This document shows, piece by piece, positions 17,544 through 27,117 of a stretch of 64,000 bases of DNA. The notes below the pieces were generated by a model. That model did no database searches, was not told the origin of the DNA, and saw only the letters and a list, made by a program, of their open reading frames with translations. The stretch is from Halalkalicoccus subterraneus (GTDB lineage Archaea > Halobacteriota > Halobacteria > Halobacteriales > Halalkalicoccaceae). The stretch is taken from assembly GCF_003697815.1 (NCBI RefSeq), contig NZ_RDQG01000078.1:142785-206784 (forward strand), written 5' to 3'. How positions within the stretch are numbered: position 1 is the first letter of the stretch; the number at the start of each line of letters is the position of its first letter. A program made the translations under genes and the position numbers.

Positions 17544-17858
17544 TCATTTCCACGGGTTCGGCACGAGGTCAGCCTGCACCCGAGCGCCGACCTCGATCCG
17601 ACAGTCCGAGCGCGGTTCAGCCACACAGAGCAGGACGTACCCGTCTTGCCGGTGTCGGGGTTTGAGCCCCCGTGGCCGTTCAACGTGGACAAGGTCCCCC
17701 TCCAGCAGACGCCCTGTACAGGTGCCGCAGGCGCCGTACAGACAGCCATAGGGGACGCCGAGCTCTTCACGCTCGGTGGCGTTAATGACCGTCTCCGACT
17801 CGGCGACACCGACGGTCGCTTCCTGGCCGTTGCGCCACTCCAAGGTGACCCGATACAT
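17544..17858 (-). CDS. 2Fe-2S ferredoxin, 104 aa
   Basis: A short plant-type ferredoxin. Ligands are Cys39, Cys44, Cys47 (GCLYGACGTC) and Cys78 (YVLLCVAEP). The protein lacks the long N-terminal insertion of the halobacterial ferredoxin at 997-1458 and resembles ferredoxins of oxygenase/oxidoreductase systems. It starts 6 bases after the selenium-binding-protein homologue and is certainly in the same transcript. It is therefore the likely electron acceptor or maturation partner of that protein. Confidence 0.88.
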   Translation of the reverse strand: MYRVTLEWRNGQEATVGVAESETVINATEREELGVPYGCLYGACGTCTGRLLEGDLVHVERPRGLKPRHRQDGYVLLCVAEPRSDCRIEVGARVQADLVPNPWK

Positions 17859-17864
17859 CGGCGG

Positions 17865-19268
17865 CTACTGCCAGACGTCGCTGGTACAGTCGCCACCGGG
17901 CCATCGAATTTCGTGGGCACGGGCCGGGCCACCGGGCGCGTCACCAAAGTCGACAACGAACTCCTCGTCGAGTTCCATCTGCCCCTCCTCAGGGTAGACG
18001 TCCGCCTTCAGCATCAGCGATCCCTCCTCGCCGATTTCGGGGTAGAACTGGTTGTCCCATGAGGAGAACAAGGAGGTAGTCCAGTAGAGCCGCCGCCCGT
18101 CACGGGACAGTTGGAGCATTTGAGGGGCACCCCGGATGTCATGACCCGCAACTTCTTGTCGGTCGCCGAAGTTGCCCCCGGCCCACACCTGATCCACCAA
18201 TCGGGGATTGCCTGTGTCACTGATATCGTACATCCGCACGTCACCGTGCAGCCAGTTCGAGAAGAACATGTATTGGTCATCAAGCGACAGGAGGAGATCG
18301 GTCACGAGACCGGGAACAGGCATATCCCAGTCTGGATGCTCGCGGTCCTTGATGTCGATCACTTTCTCCCACCCCCAGTTTCCGTCGTCCTCCTCCCAAA
18401 ATCGGACGACATTCGAGGAAAGTGCAGCGCCCACGTATCCCTCTGTTTCCTCTGGGTTGTGGGGCATCCGGATCTCCAGCGGGATCAGCCCTTCCTCACC
18501 AAAGGTGAGCGTCTGGCGGTGTTCTTTGGTCTCCCAGTCCCAGATATGGATGCTGTCGCCGTACTTGCCGGCCTCCACATCCTCCATATCGAAGCCAGGG
18601 TAGTAGGTCTGTGGCGCCGCCCACTCCGTCGAGAGCATGACGCCGTGTCGGGGCTGGTACCAGTAGTCGTAGTTCATCTCCATACCACCGCGGTCGCTCT
18701 CCCAGTGGCCGTCGATGGAAAAGTCGTCCTGATTGAGCTGGAGGAAGCCACCAGGGAGTTCGCCGTCAGCGTTGCCAAGCATACTGATGACGATTTTCCC
18801 TCCGGGAACGCAGTGAACGGTGTGGGGTGCCGAGAGGTCGTACTCGAACACGTCCTCGGGTTTGATTACCTTCTCGATCGCCGGCTGTCGGGGATCGGAA
18901 GCGTCGATGATGTGAATTCGCGAGGAGCGCTGACCAGGGACGATCAGGTGATCGCGGGTCAGTCCCTCGGCATGGCACGACGACGAACAACTGTTCCAGC
19001 CGAAGTGGTGAAGTTCGTCACCCTTGTTCGGCATCTCAACGGTGTCGATCAATTCGGCATAGGTGTCGGAATCGGGGTCCACATCCACAACGCCAATGAA
19101 GTCCGGGCTATCGACGTCCATCCCAACCCGGGGTGCCATGACAAAGGCGGTCTTCTCGCGTTCGGATTCCGTACGCATTGCCGCGGGTGTTGGATAGCCT
19201 GGCCCCTCCACCTCGTGGTGTTCATGCCCGTGTGTCTCGGTCGAGTGACTGGGCTCATCAGTACTCAT
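17865..19268 (-). CDS. selenium-binding protein 56 family (methanethiol oxidase-like)
   Basis: A beta-propeller enzyme of the SBP56 family. Bacterial members (MtoX) oxidise methanethiol to formaldehyde, H2S and H2O2 and bind copper. Family signatures visible are HHFGWNSCSSSCHAEG (Cys pair near the N-terminus), HTVHCVPGGKIVISMLGNADG, YDYWYQPRHGVMLSTEW and HDIRGAPQMLQLS. It has no signal peptide; bacterial MtoX is exported. The ATG at 19268 (MSTDEPSH) is preferred over a TTG- or GTG-type start ten codons upstream. It forms a two-gene operon with a 2Fe-2S ferredoxin. The substrate could be methanethiol or another thiol. Confidence 0.85.
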   Translation of the reverse strand: MSTDEPSHSTETHGHEHHEVEGPGYPTPAAMRTESEREKTAFVMAPRVGMDVDSPDFIGVVDVDPDSDTYAELIDTVEMPNKGDELHHFGWNSCSSSCHAEGLTRDHLIVPGQRSSRIHIIDASDPRQPAIEKVIKPEDVFEYDLSAPHTVHCVPGGKIVISMLGNADGELPGGFLQLNQDDFSIDGHWESDRGGMEMNYDYWYQPRHGVMLSTEWAAPQTYYPGFDMEDVEAGKYGDSIHIWDWETKEHRQTLTFGEEGLIPLEIRMPHNPEETEGYVGAALSSNVVRFWEEDDGNWGWEKVIDIKDREHPDWDMPVPGLVTDLLLSLDDQYMFFSNWLHGDVRMYDISDTGNPRLVDQVWAGGNFGDRQEVAGHDIRGAPQMLQLSRDGRRLYWTTSLFSSWDNQFYPEIGEEGSLMLKADVYPEEGQMELDEEFVVDFGDAPGGPARAHEIRWPGGDCTSDVWQ

Positions 19269-19594
19269 GGTAGTATATAGCACAGTCAACTTGACCATAG
19301 ATAGTAATTTCGCTCGTTTGGGTACAGGGATGATACTAACGGTTGCTTGGAGCGCGTGTTTAAGCGTGTCTCGTACGGATTTTCGTATCTCTTCTCAGTT
19401 TGCACCCCTATCTAACGGGTGTTTCAGTTGGGACGGTAGTATACTACTAGAATTTCATCAAGATTGGATCCCCACTCTCTACCGCGCCGACGATAGGTTC
19501 CCGATTCGTCGTCCTTCTCAGTAATTGGGGTATCGTTCTGATCACATGGAGGACTGTCTCTGTTCCAGACAAGATACCCAACACCAGTAGATAT
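19269..19594. other. intergenic, no gene seen
   Basis: This carries the promoter side of the methanethiol-oxidase-like operon and the 3' side of the SMR gene. Short frames have no family signal. Confidence 0.5.
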
Positions 19595-19918
19595 CTAGTG
19601 GCCACCAGAAACGGAATGGAGACCGACGATACCAACGAGAATCACGCTGATGAATCCGATCCGAGCAAGGGTTGCAGGTTCATCAAACAGGACGATTCCA
19701 AGCGAAGCCGTCCCAACAGCACCGATACCAGTCCAGACAGCGTACGCCGTGCCTATAGGGAGGTCTTTGATTGCCTGTGACAATAGAACCATGCTAATGA
19801 TGAGGGCAATAGCAGTACCAAACGTCGGGACTGGTTTTGAAAAGCCGTCTGAATATTCGAGTCCAATCGCCCATCCGATCTCAAACAAGCCAGCCAGTAT
19901 CAAGAGAGGCCACGACAT
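19595..19918 (-). CDS. sugE: SMR-family exporter, Gdx/SugE type
   Basis: A four-helix small multidrug resistance protein of 107 residues. The essential Glu13 lies in the Gdx-type context LFEIGWAIGLEYSDGF, and the third-helix motif GTAYAVWTGIGAVG is the classical SugE/Gdx one. Members of this branch export guanidinium by H+ antiport, whereas the EmrE branch exports drugs. It works as an antiparallel dimer; only one gene is present, as in Gdx homodimers. I see no guanidine riboswitch-like structure upstream. The repeat element at 20033-20250 lies about 115 bases upstream. Confidence 0.85.
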   Translation of the reverse strand: MSWPLLILAGLFEIGWAIGLEYSDGFSKPVPTFGTAIALIISMVLLSQAIKDLPIGTAYAVWTGIGAVGTASLGIVLFDEPATLARIGFISVILVGIVGLHSVSGGH

Positions 19919-20032
19919 CTCATCGTTTAGCTACTCATTCAGTCGAACTATATCTTCTGCTAACCTACCGACTTGATGATTGGTTTTGCCGAGATTAAGC
20001 ACATTCTCTGTTTGATTGACCTCTATATGCAC

Positions 20033-20250
20033 CACCTCATTCCTATCGCAGTCTAAGGATTTCAGTAGAGTTACCTATATCTCATCTGTGGCTGTGGACA
20101 CGGATTCCCATCTCTTTACGTAATTAACCTTGTGCAACAAAACGATCATGAATGTGAGGTATTGTACAAGGTGGCTCTTATTGAGGAGCGACTACCCTCA
20201 GTTGGATCTAATCAACGGATACGCCCCTCCACTACCGGCTGACATTATAA
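20033..20250. repeat. palindrome-centred non-coding repeat, copy A
   Basis: About 215 bases align with 45345-45552. Shared blocks are TTCCTATC, ACACGGAyyCCCATCTCTT-ACGT, the CCTTGTGCAACA palindrome, and TCAACGGATACGC-CCTC-AC. The block has no open frame on either strand worth calling. The rest of 19919-20587 holds no gene. Confidence 0.6.
20128..20171. repeat. CCTTGTGCAACA palindrome, copy 2
   Basis: CCTTGTGCAACA and TATTGTACAAGG form an inverted repeat with a 20-base spacer inside copy A of the larger repeat. The spacer sequences differ between copies while the arms and spacing are conserved, which argues for function of the structure or of the arms. Confidence 0.6.
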
Positions 20251-20587
20251 ATATTAATCTGTTGACTTCAATCAGATCCTCAGAAGAGGGGCGAATTCGT
20301 AAAGATCGGTTTATCAATGGTGAGTACGTCAATACTATCTTCTTTGCGTGATCTACATTGTGACGAATAACATTCGGCACGCTGCCAGTGTAGTGTTTCA
20401 GAGATAATATAGTGATATTAAATTTCCTCCCGAGAATCGCTGGGTCAGTCGTTAGAAGTTTGATCGTAATATATCCACTCATCCAATAGCTATAATATCA
20501 TTCGACATATAATAACAAGCAATATTTAAGTTCCATGTGTCATTTTGTCTAATTACTCTGAGAGTAGATCTCAGAATGAGACTTACA

Positions 20588-21745
20588 ATGGATAGAAAAC
20601 ACATACTCATTCTCCTCATGTGTACTGTGGTTCTAGGAGCAGGCTGCACCAACATGGGAGGCGATGACGGAGGAAATGGTACTGGAGGCGATCAAACACC
20701 TTCTGAAAGCGAAGACCTTGAGAACGAACAGAACGAGAGCCGTAACAGCTCGGGCTCACCATTTGGTGAATCTAACGAGTCAGAGGCAGACAATGAGGCT
20801 GATTCCAACTCGTCAGCAGCGAATTCACAATCCGACGAAGGGAATAGCGGCGAATCGACCCGTGACTCAGACACCGGAACCTCGGCTGAAAGCAACTCTA
20901 ACACTGAAACGTCGGACGAAAGCACCGAAAATACCAACACAGAACCGGACTACTACTCACTCACCGTAACGATCGTCGATGCGAATGATGAGCCGATAGA
21001 AGGCGTCGATGTCACAGCCACGCACGATGACTCAGGTGGGGAGCGAACACTCACGACCGATGCGGATGGGACGGTTGTCTTTAGTGTCACCAATGGTCAG
21101 TTCACGCTCACCTCAACACCTGATGATGGAAGCCAAATCACCGAGACGGTGACAGTCGATGGCGATACATCGTCCACAGTTGAGAGTGATGCCTCTGGCG
21201 ACAGTGGTGGGCAGGAACAAGAACAAGAGAACGAGGAACAGACCAACGACGAGAGTGGGGATAGTGGCGACGGAGATAGTGATCCAGAGCCCGAAGACGA
21301 GAGTAGTGACTCTGGCTCCGATTCATCCATAGATTCGGATTCGGACACAAACAACGACGCTGATCCGGACACTGATTCAAATTCGGATTCATCCACGAGT
21401 TCGAACTCCGATGACGAGTCGGAATCGAACGCTGATTCGAACTCTGAATCTGACTCAGATACTGAGACCCTGTCCAGATCGAACAATTCAGGTGACGACT
21501 CCGGCAATGACTCCGACCTAGATTCAGACGGCGACGATGAAGAATCACCGGAAGAACCACCAGAGGAGCCACCGGAAGAACCGCCCGAAGAGCCGCCTGA
21601 AGTAGATTTGAATTGCGATGACTTCGATACGTGGGAAGAGGCTCAGGCTGCCTACGACGAATATCCTGACGATCCCTACGGGCTTGACCCCGACAGCGAT
21701 GGAATTGCCTGCGAGACGTTACCCGGCGCTCCGAATAACGCGTAG
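20588..21745 (+). CDS. acidic Ser/Asp/Glu-rich surface lipoprotein with excalibur-like domain
   Basis: A lipobox LGAGC (Cys20 from the ATG at 20588) follows a hydrophobic signal, so the protein is likely lipid-anchored outside the cell. After an acidic, Ser/Asn-rich linker comes a CNA-B/carboxypeptidase-regulatory-like beta domain ([20 protein letters not shown] ... [14 protein letters not shown]). A second long Asp/Ser/Glu linker follows, then four [12 protein letters not shown] repeats, and finally an excalibur-like calcium-binding domain ([30 protein letters not shown]). Haloarchaeal surface proteins often show such linkers. An adhesin or nuclease-like role cannot be decided. An ATG at 20576 is an alternative start. 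Confidence 0.75.
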   Translation: MDRKHILILLMCTVVLGAGCTNMGGDDGGNGTGGDQTPSESEDLENEQNESRNSSGSPFGESNESEADNEADSNSSAANSQSDEGNSGESTRDSDTGTSAESNSNTETSDESTENTNTEPDYYSLTVTIVDANDEPIEGVDVTATHDDSGGERTLTTDADGTVVFSVTNGQFTLTSTPDDGSQITETVTVDGDTSSTVESDASGDSGGQEQEQENEEQTNDESGDSGDGDSDPEPEDESSDSGSDSSIDSDSDTNNDADPDTDSNSDSSTSSNSDDESESNADSNSESDSDTETLSRSNNSGDDSGNDSDLDSDGDDEESPEEPPEEPPEEPPEEPPEVDLNCDDFDTWEEAQAAYDEYPDDPYGLDPDSDGIACETLPGAPNNA

Positions 21746-21943
21746 GACGATCAGAATGGGGATTATTGCTTTACTGGGCCGAACTTTGTCATACTAATCT
21801 GGTTCGACAAGCCCTAATATAGTCTCCTTCTCATTCCTCGATATAGATTATTTATTCTAGCCAATCAATGATTATAGAGTGATAACTGGCTATTTAGTCT
21901 GTGGACAAAGAAAGAGAAAAGCAAAGTGAGTCAGATGATTGTT

Positions 21944-22657
21944 CTATGACAATAATATATCTGCTAACTCTTCAGTGTCAGCAACGGTAATATCTGGTTG
22001 ATGAATCCAGCTCCCATACGGGTTCTCATGCCTGTTAAGAAACGCTCCGCGCATTCCGATTGCCTTCGCCCCCACGAGATCGAATGTGTGAGAAGTTACG
22101 AATACGACTTCATGCGGTGCGACACCGAATCTTTCACAGCACAGATCATACGACGCTCGGTGTGGTTTGTACGCGCCAGCATCAGCGACTGACACAACCC
22201 CATCAAGCTCTGTCTCGAAGTTTGGACGTACTGCATTGAGCATGTCCGGGTCGCCGTTCGAAAGTCCGACTAATTTGTACTCCTCGCCTAAGCGATCCAG
22301 AGCTGAGTCTACGTCCGGATAGGGTTGAAGGGTCTTCCACTGCCGGATGATTCGACGGATTTCCTCGTCAGGGACGTCGAGCCCGAGTTGCTCTATTCGG
22401 TAACTGAGCGCCCGACGACTAATCTCCTTGAAAGGTGTATGGGGTCCGGGAATCAACGAATCAATCATCGAGTCTCGGAAGTGCATCGCTAGATATCGTC
22501 GTAGTAAGATTTCCGGGTCATAATCGCATCCATGATCGGTCAGCAATTCATCTAATGCAGGGATTAGTGTCGATTCACGATCGAGCAACGTATCCCACAG
22601 GTCGAAGGCAAGAACGCTCGCCTCTTCTTGGATCGTTTCCGCAGCAATCTTGGACAT
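21944..22657 (-). CDS. HAD-superfamily hydrolase, haloacid dehalogenase type II-like
   Basis: A 237-residue HAD enzyme. Motif I is FDLWDTLLD (nucleophile Asp and acid/base Asp), motif II is GLSNGD, the conserved Lys-type region is ADAGAYKPHRASYDL, and motif III is VFVTSHTFDLVGAKAIGM. A helical cap (about 40-110) follows motif I. The F-D-x-(W/Y)-x-T and YKPxxxxY patterns are those of L-2-haloacid dehalogenases, but many homologues act on phosphoesters. The gene stands alone, with 200 bases of AT-rich DNA on either side. Confidence 0.85.
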   Translation of the reverse strand: MSKIAAETIQEEASVLAFDLWDTLLDRESTLIPALDELLTDHGCDYDPEILLRRYLAMHFRDSMIDSLIPGPHTPFKEISRRALSYRIEQLGLDVPDEEIRRIIRQWKTLQPYPDVDSALDRLGEEYKLVGLSNGDPDMLNAVRPNFETELDGVVSVADAGAYKPHRASYDLCCERFGVAPHEVVFVTSHTFDLVGAKAIGMRGAFLNRHENPYGSWIHQPDITVADTEELADILLS

Positions 22658-23084
22658 TTGGCGAGTGAATATACGGCCATCTATACAATAACATTATGTA
22701 TTATGGAGATTATCGAAATAAATTTATCAATGAAGAGATAATTGAGTACATGATTGAATCGAGTGCTACAGATAAGACAGACTAGGTGCTCTGAGACTTA
22801 ACTGCGAGTTGCCCACAGGTGAGCCGATCACGAGGCCATCTGAAGATGAAACTCGAAATAGATAGTTCCATGAGAATTTAGACCACCTGTCGATGTGCCA
22901 TCAAACGCAAAGTAGATAGTCTGAAATGTCTGATTACGTCGGTTTCCCATAGGAAACATTAAGCCATCAGCACACCTTGAGGTAGTACTGAACATTCACT
23001 CCGGTGAGATGTATCAGGAGTAATTATGAAAACGTCAAACGGGATTGACAGTGTGCGAAATAGCGAGAAGAGTACCAGGGAGGG
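22658..23084. other. intergenic with a short perfect palindrome
   Basis: No gene. At 22942-22957 GTTTCC and GGAAAC flank CATA. It lies about 130 bases before the DUF4013 gene, so it could be an operator or the base of a leader hairpin. Confidence 0.4.
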
Positions 23085-23792
23085 ATGGCGATGATTAGTG
23101 AATCCCTTAGCTATCTCAGAGGAAGCGAGGACCTCTGGAGAACAGTGATTATTGGTGGAATCCTCTCACTGTTTGGATTCCTGATTGTACCCTTGTTCGC
23201 AATCACAGGCTATCTCGTTCGTGTTCTTGACCGGACTGCGAGTGGTAACGATGAAGCGCCCGGTTTTGAGGACTGGAGCGAGCTGATCGTTGAGGGTGCG
23301 AAGGCAAGCGTAATCATGTTTATCTACGCGTTCGTCCCTGTGATCGTTCTGATCGCGTTCGCCCTGAGCGCCGGTCTGCTCGGGTCGACCGGTAGCGACA
23401 TCCTCGGAACGATCGGCGGACTTGGTATCTTCGTGGGCATGTTGCTCTGGCTTGGATTGAGCCTACTTGCGGCATATGCCATTCCCGCAGCACTGGCGAA
23501 CTTCGCGGAGAAGCGGACCTTAGTGTCTGGATTCGAGGTCAAGACCATGCGTCGCGTGCTGATGGACAAGACTTACGCTACCGGTTGGCTGATGGCATTC
23601 CTTGTCATCATCGGTGGGGCCGTTGTCTCCGGCCTACTCAACGTGATTCCGATCCTCGGCTTCATCGCTGGTGCGTTCGTAGGGTTCTACGCCATCGTAG
23701 CAGCCTACTATATCATCGGCCACACTTGGGCTGACATCGAACAGATTCCCATTCGGGACCGTCCCGAACCACAGGAACAAGCTCAGATCTAA
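23085..23792 (+). CDS. DUF4013 family membrane protein
   Basis: An integral membrane protein with five to six helices. The family layout is visible: a soluble start (LSYLRGSEDLWRTVIIGGIL), a first long helix, an amphipathic PGFEDWSELIVEGAKA segment, two glycine-rich helices, the VKTMRRVLMDKTYATGWL connector, and a last GAFVGFYAIVAAYYIIGHTW helix. The acidic tail contains no motif. The role of DUF4013 is unknown. The ATG at 23085 follows GAGGG. Confidence 0.8.
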   Translation: MAMISESLSYLRGSEDLWRTVIIGGILSLFGFLIVPLFAITGYLVRVLDRTASGNDEAPGFEDWSELIVEGAKASVIMFIYAFVPVIVLIAFALSAGLLGSTGSDILGTIGGLGIFVGMLLWLGLSLLAAYAIPAALANFAEKRTLVSGFEVKTMRRVLMDKTYATGWLMAFLVIIGGAVVSGLLNVIPILGFIAGAFVGFYAIVAAYYIIGHTWADIEQIPIRDRPEPQEQAQI

Positions 23793-23799
23793 CTCGCTC

Positions 23800-23806
23800 T
23801 TTTTTT
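23800..23806 (+). terminator. oligo-T terminator after the DUF4013 gene
   Basis: A run of seven T begins eight bases after the stop codon. Archaeal RNA polymerase terminates at such U-tracts without a hairpin. Confidence 0.5.
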
Positions 23807-24022
23807 AGTACTCACATTCCTGATGACTATTTAAAGACGGCCATTTTCGAACATTCCTGGCTTGAGAACTCCTAAGAGTTCTCGGCCCGTATTACCGAAC
23901 GAAATGGCGACGAATCGAACGCTCGGCGGTGGTCTCCCGAGCGGGGTTGGTGATCACCGAGGGTGACTATTGAGTGCCCGAGCGGGAATGATATTGCCTA
24001 CAATGATTCGGACCGGCGAGAT

Positions 24023-25039
24023 TTAGCTAAACTGACCAAGCGAGGTCTGGTTTTCCTTAAGCGACCGAGCATCAATGCCGAGCGTCGTTTCGATATGAGT
24101 GGCGAATGCGTCAGCGAATCCGTGTTGCGTGAACACTTGCTTTGGATTTAACGTTTCGACAGTCGCAGTGAGTTCACTAAAATCGCTGTGATCGGAGAGT
24201 ACGAACGTCTCATCGTAATCACCACGATATTTGAACGAGTCTTCGATGGCCCAGCCGGAAAAACCAGCCTTCAGTGCACCGGTGTTTTCGACGATGTGAT
24301 CGACGAACGAGAGCTTGTTCGTCTGTGCTGGAAGAACCAATACATCTCCAGCTCCGATCGTCACATCACGGCCGTAGCGCTCGGCGGCAAACTCAACATT
24401 GTGGATAGATTCAATAACGTCGTTCAGTTGCTCGATAGCTTCAGTCACAAATAATCGGTCACGCTCGGATCGAGCAACGAGCAACTCGAGTTCCTGTGCA
24501 CGTCCAAGCGTGTAGCCAAACAGGATAACGGGTGTATCATTGCTATCGTTCAACCAGTCGATGATACGGCTTTCGAGTGTCCCCTGATCCTCGAAGACGT
24601 ACTCCGGTTTCCCATAGGTGGATTCAGTAACGAGTACGTCGACATCGTGCTCAGCGGCAACTGCTCCAGCGTCGAACCCGTCGAGAGCGAACCGATTCCG
24701 TGTCGAGAAGTCGCCAGTATAGAGGTAGGTCGTTCCATCGCTGTCCTCGATAATAGTAGCGCACGACCCCGGAACGTGACCTGCTGATACCTGCTCGATC
24801 GCTGGATGTGACGTACGCGACAGCGATCCCTCATCCTCTCGTCGGGCAGCGGCAAGTCGGGCAGTAAGATCCGAACAGATCACGTCGGTTGGGGCTCGCG
24901 TGTACAGGTGGTCACCATGGGCGTGACTGAGAACGACGACATCGCCATTAGGTTCGGTCGCATCTGCGACGACGGTTTCCCCAGTTGTGAGGTCGATTCG
25001 TACTCCGTCACGGAGACTGACCGCTTCTGTTGCCGTCAT
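24023..25039 (-). CDS. MBL-fold beta-CASP exonuclease, ligase-associated
   Basis: A metallo-beta-lactamase-fold nuclease. SHAHGDH is the metal-binding HxHxDH, YTGDFSTRNRF contains the bridging Asp, and a beta-CASP insert follows with LVTESTYG and the C-terminal SDHSDF and QHGFADAFATH His residues. The family processes DNA ends or RNA 3' ends. The neighbour 64 bases upstream on the same strand encodes ATP-dependent DNA ligase, and such nuclease-ligase pairing is a known prokaryotic arrangement, so a DNA repair role is likely. Length (338 aa) is normal. Confidence 0.82.
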   Translation of the reverse strand: MTATEAVSLRDGVRIDLTTGETVVADATEPNGDVVVLSHAHGDHLYTRAPTDVICSDLTARLAAARREDEGSLSRTSHPAIEQVSAGHVPGSCATIIEDSDGTTYLYTGDFSTRNRFALDGFDAGAVAAEHDVDVLVTESTYGKPEYVFEDQGTLESRIIDWLNDSNDTPVILFGYTLGRAQELELLVARSERDRLFVTEAIEQLNDVIESIHNVEFAAERYGRDVTIGAGDVLVLPAQTNKLSFVDHIVENTGALKAGFSGWAIEDSFKYRGDYDETFVLSDHSDFSELTATVETLNPKQVFTQHGFADAFATHIETTLGIDARSLKENQTSLGQFS

Positions 25040-25103
25040 CGGTGGTTGCCCTCAAGTTGCGTTTTCCACACCAGTACCTCGTTCCTGTGATCGATCATCA
25101 CTG

Positions 25104-26780
25104 TTATTGTTCCTCGTAAAGGCGTTCGACGCGCTCGAATTGATCAGCGTCCTCAGGACCGAGATCGTCGCGGAATCCACCAAATCGAGGGAACCGGAGT
25201 GCGTACCCCGAATCGTATGTCGTCGATTCTTGGATCTCTTCGTATTCGACCTCGATGACGACTTCTGGGCGAAGTTTCGCTGTTCGGCCATCAACTGATT
25301 GAATCAGTGGCTCGAGTTTTGCTGTAATTTCGCGGAGTTCAGCATCGGTCAGCCCCGAGAACATTCGCCCGACCTCGCGGAGTTCTTCGTGCTCGGTGTC
25401 CCAGCAAGCGAGTCGCAGACGACCTAACCAGTCGCTCTTGCGACCCTCGCTCCATTTCGCCTGTACAACGACGAGATCGAGCGGTTCCATCATCGGTTTC
25501 ACTTTCAACATATAGCCGACACGCGATCCCGGCTGATAGGGAGCGTTCATGTTTTTCACGATCAGGCCTTCCTGACCGGCCTCCAGTGCGTCGGCGTAGA
25601 ACGCTTCGGCTTCCTCAACCGACGTTGGTCGGAGATTCTCCGCCCGCTGGATCGTCGCTTCATTTCTATCGTGGTCGATGAGTCCTTCGAGACGTTCGAT
25701 TCGTTCGGATAGTGGCCTATTGACGAGGGGTTCGCCGTCATGATAGAGGAGGTCGAAGACGTGAACGGTCGCAGGATACTCTGCCGCCATCTCTTCGATA
25801 TCGTTCTTTCGCTTGATGCGCTTGGAAAACTCCTGGAAGGGGATCGGACTGTCCGTTTCAGGGTCATACGCCACTACTTCAGCCTCGATAATGGCATTCT
25901 TGGCGATGATTTCCTCACGGACGGCAGCGACGATATCCGGAAACTGAGTCGTGACGTCCTCCAGTCGCCGGGTGAACACGCGAACGTTATCGCCATCGAT
26001 ATGAATTTTCGTCCGCATCCCGTCGTATTTGTATTCGATGAGTGGCTGCTCGGTCGCGTCGAGTGCGTCGGCGACATCCTCGGCCTTCTGGGCGAGCATG
26101 GCCTTCACTGGTCGGAGTAGTTCAACGTCGAGGTCCTCGAGTCCGTCACGACCCTGCTCGCGGGCGGTCTCACCAACAGTCCGAAAATCGTTCGTGACTT
26201 CGTAGGCTCGTTCGACAGTTTGGATCGCTTCGTCGGAGCCATCGAGAAACGCTGTGGCGAGGGCATCACGAATCGTCCCTTCCCCGACTCCCAATCGCAT
26301 TGCGCCGACGATGGTTCGGACGATATACCGGGCCTCGTTCGGTTCGGCGTCTGCAAGCAAATTCGCAATATCATTGATGCGTCGGTCTTGACTCCCGGTT
26401 CCTTCGTATTCGGTGAGGCCACGAAGGGTCTCATAGACGGTCTGGATATCGAGCGTGTCAGAGACGAGGGTGGTCTGAGCGCGGTTTTCGATAGCGTTTG
26501 CGGCGGCGTCTCCAAGATCGCCGGTTTCGCGCCACCACGACTCTATCTGGTCATTGTTGACCCCGGTCGCGTTCGTGATCGCCTGAGCGGTGAGCGACGA
26601 GGAGACGCCGAGTTCATCGTGTTCCCAGGAGGCAAAGAGACGACCACGTGCGAGTTGGGTAAACTCTGGCAGCAAGTCACCTGCCTCACCGAACGCATCG
26701 GCTACAATATCGGTTTTTTCGAGCGTCGATGATGTTGCATCGAGGTGGTCATACATCTCGACCAGCCGGCGATACTCCAT
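25104..26780 (-). CDS. lig: ATP-dependent DNA ligase
   Basis: The archaeal replicative/repair ligase, sealing nicks through an enzyme-AMP intermediate. From the ATG at 26780 the adenylated Lys251 lies in motif I, EYKYDGMR. Motif III/IIIa (AEVVAYDP, HVFDLLYHDGEPL), motif IV (QEGLIVKNMNAPYQPG) and motif V (YMLKVKPM) follow. The N-terminal about 200 residues are the helical DNA-binding domain, and the last about 130 residues the OB-fold, ending in ALRFPRFGGFRDD. An upstream Met four codons earlier (26792) is less likely, since the family starts MEYxxL. It is probably co-transcribed with the beta-CASP exonuclease. Confidence 0.92.
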   Translation of the reverse strand: MEYRRLVEMYDHLDATSSTLEKTDIVADAFGEAGDLLPEFTQLARGRLFASWEHDELGVSSSLTAQAITNATGVNNDQIESWWRETGDLGDAAANAIENRAQTTLVSDTLDIQTVYETLRGLTEYEGTGSQDRRINDIANLLADAEPNEARYIVRTIVGAMRLGVGEGTIRDALATAFLDGSDEAIQTVERAYEVTNDFRTVGETAREQGRDGLEDLDVELLRPVKAMLAQKAEDVADALDATEQPLIEYKYDGMRTKIHIDGDNVRVFTRRLEDVTTQFPDIVAAVREEIIAKNAIIEAEVVAYDPETDSPIPFQEFSKRIKRKNDIEEMAAEYPATVHVFDLLYHDGEPLVNRPLSERIERLEGLIDHDRNEATIQRAENLRPTSVEEAEAFYADALEAGQEGLIVKNMNAPYQPGSRVGYMLKVKPMMEPLDLVVVQAKWSEGRKSDWLGRLRLACWDTEHEELREVGRMFSGLTDAELREITAKLEPLIQSVDGRTAKLRPEVVIEVEYEEIQESTTYDSGYALRFPRFGGFRDDLGPEDADQFERVERLYEEQ

Positions 26781-27117
26781 TATAGAAATCAACGGGAAGA
26801 ACCCGCAAAAGGGTACGCATTGCAGTTTCCGGCCATCAGAGAGGGGAGCTGCTTCTGGTGGTGCAATCGGTGCAATCGTAGTTCTCGTAGGACAGCTCCA
26901 AAGGTGGTAGAATAGTGGACTCCAGTCGGATTACGCTACACCACTCCGATTTGGGTTGTCAAGCTCCTGTTAATCATTGGTACTCGTTGTACCAGGCAAG
27001 AATGTCGCCGATCTAGAACCCTTCGGTGGGTATCTGGAAATACGCTCTGCGTGCGACTCGCGCTAAATGTGACTATTCTGGGATGGCTTCAACATTTTCC
27101 CACGTTCGCTCTCTGTT
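26781..27117. other. intergenic, nothing recognised
   Basis: This separates the ligase promoter from the end of the BrkB-like gene. No open frame with family features and no clear repeat was seen. Confidence 0.5.

Noticed and set aside
18111..19280. 389-codon plus-strand frame opposite the methanethiol-oxidase-like gene
   Set aside because: It is antisense to a well-supported gene and reflects the G/C third-position bias. It has no family motif and no start signals.
21097..21507. 136-codon Ser/Glu-rich minus frame
   Set aside because: It is a shadow of the acidic linker of the lipoprotein gene, with no independent features.
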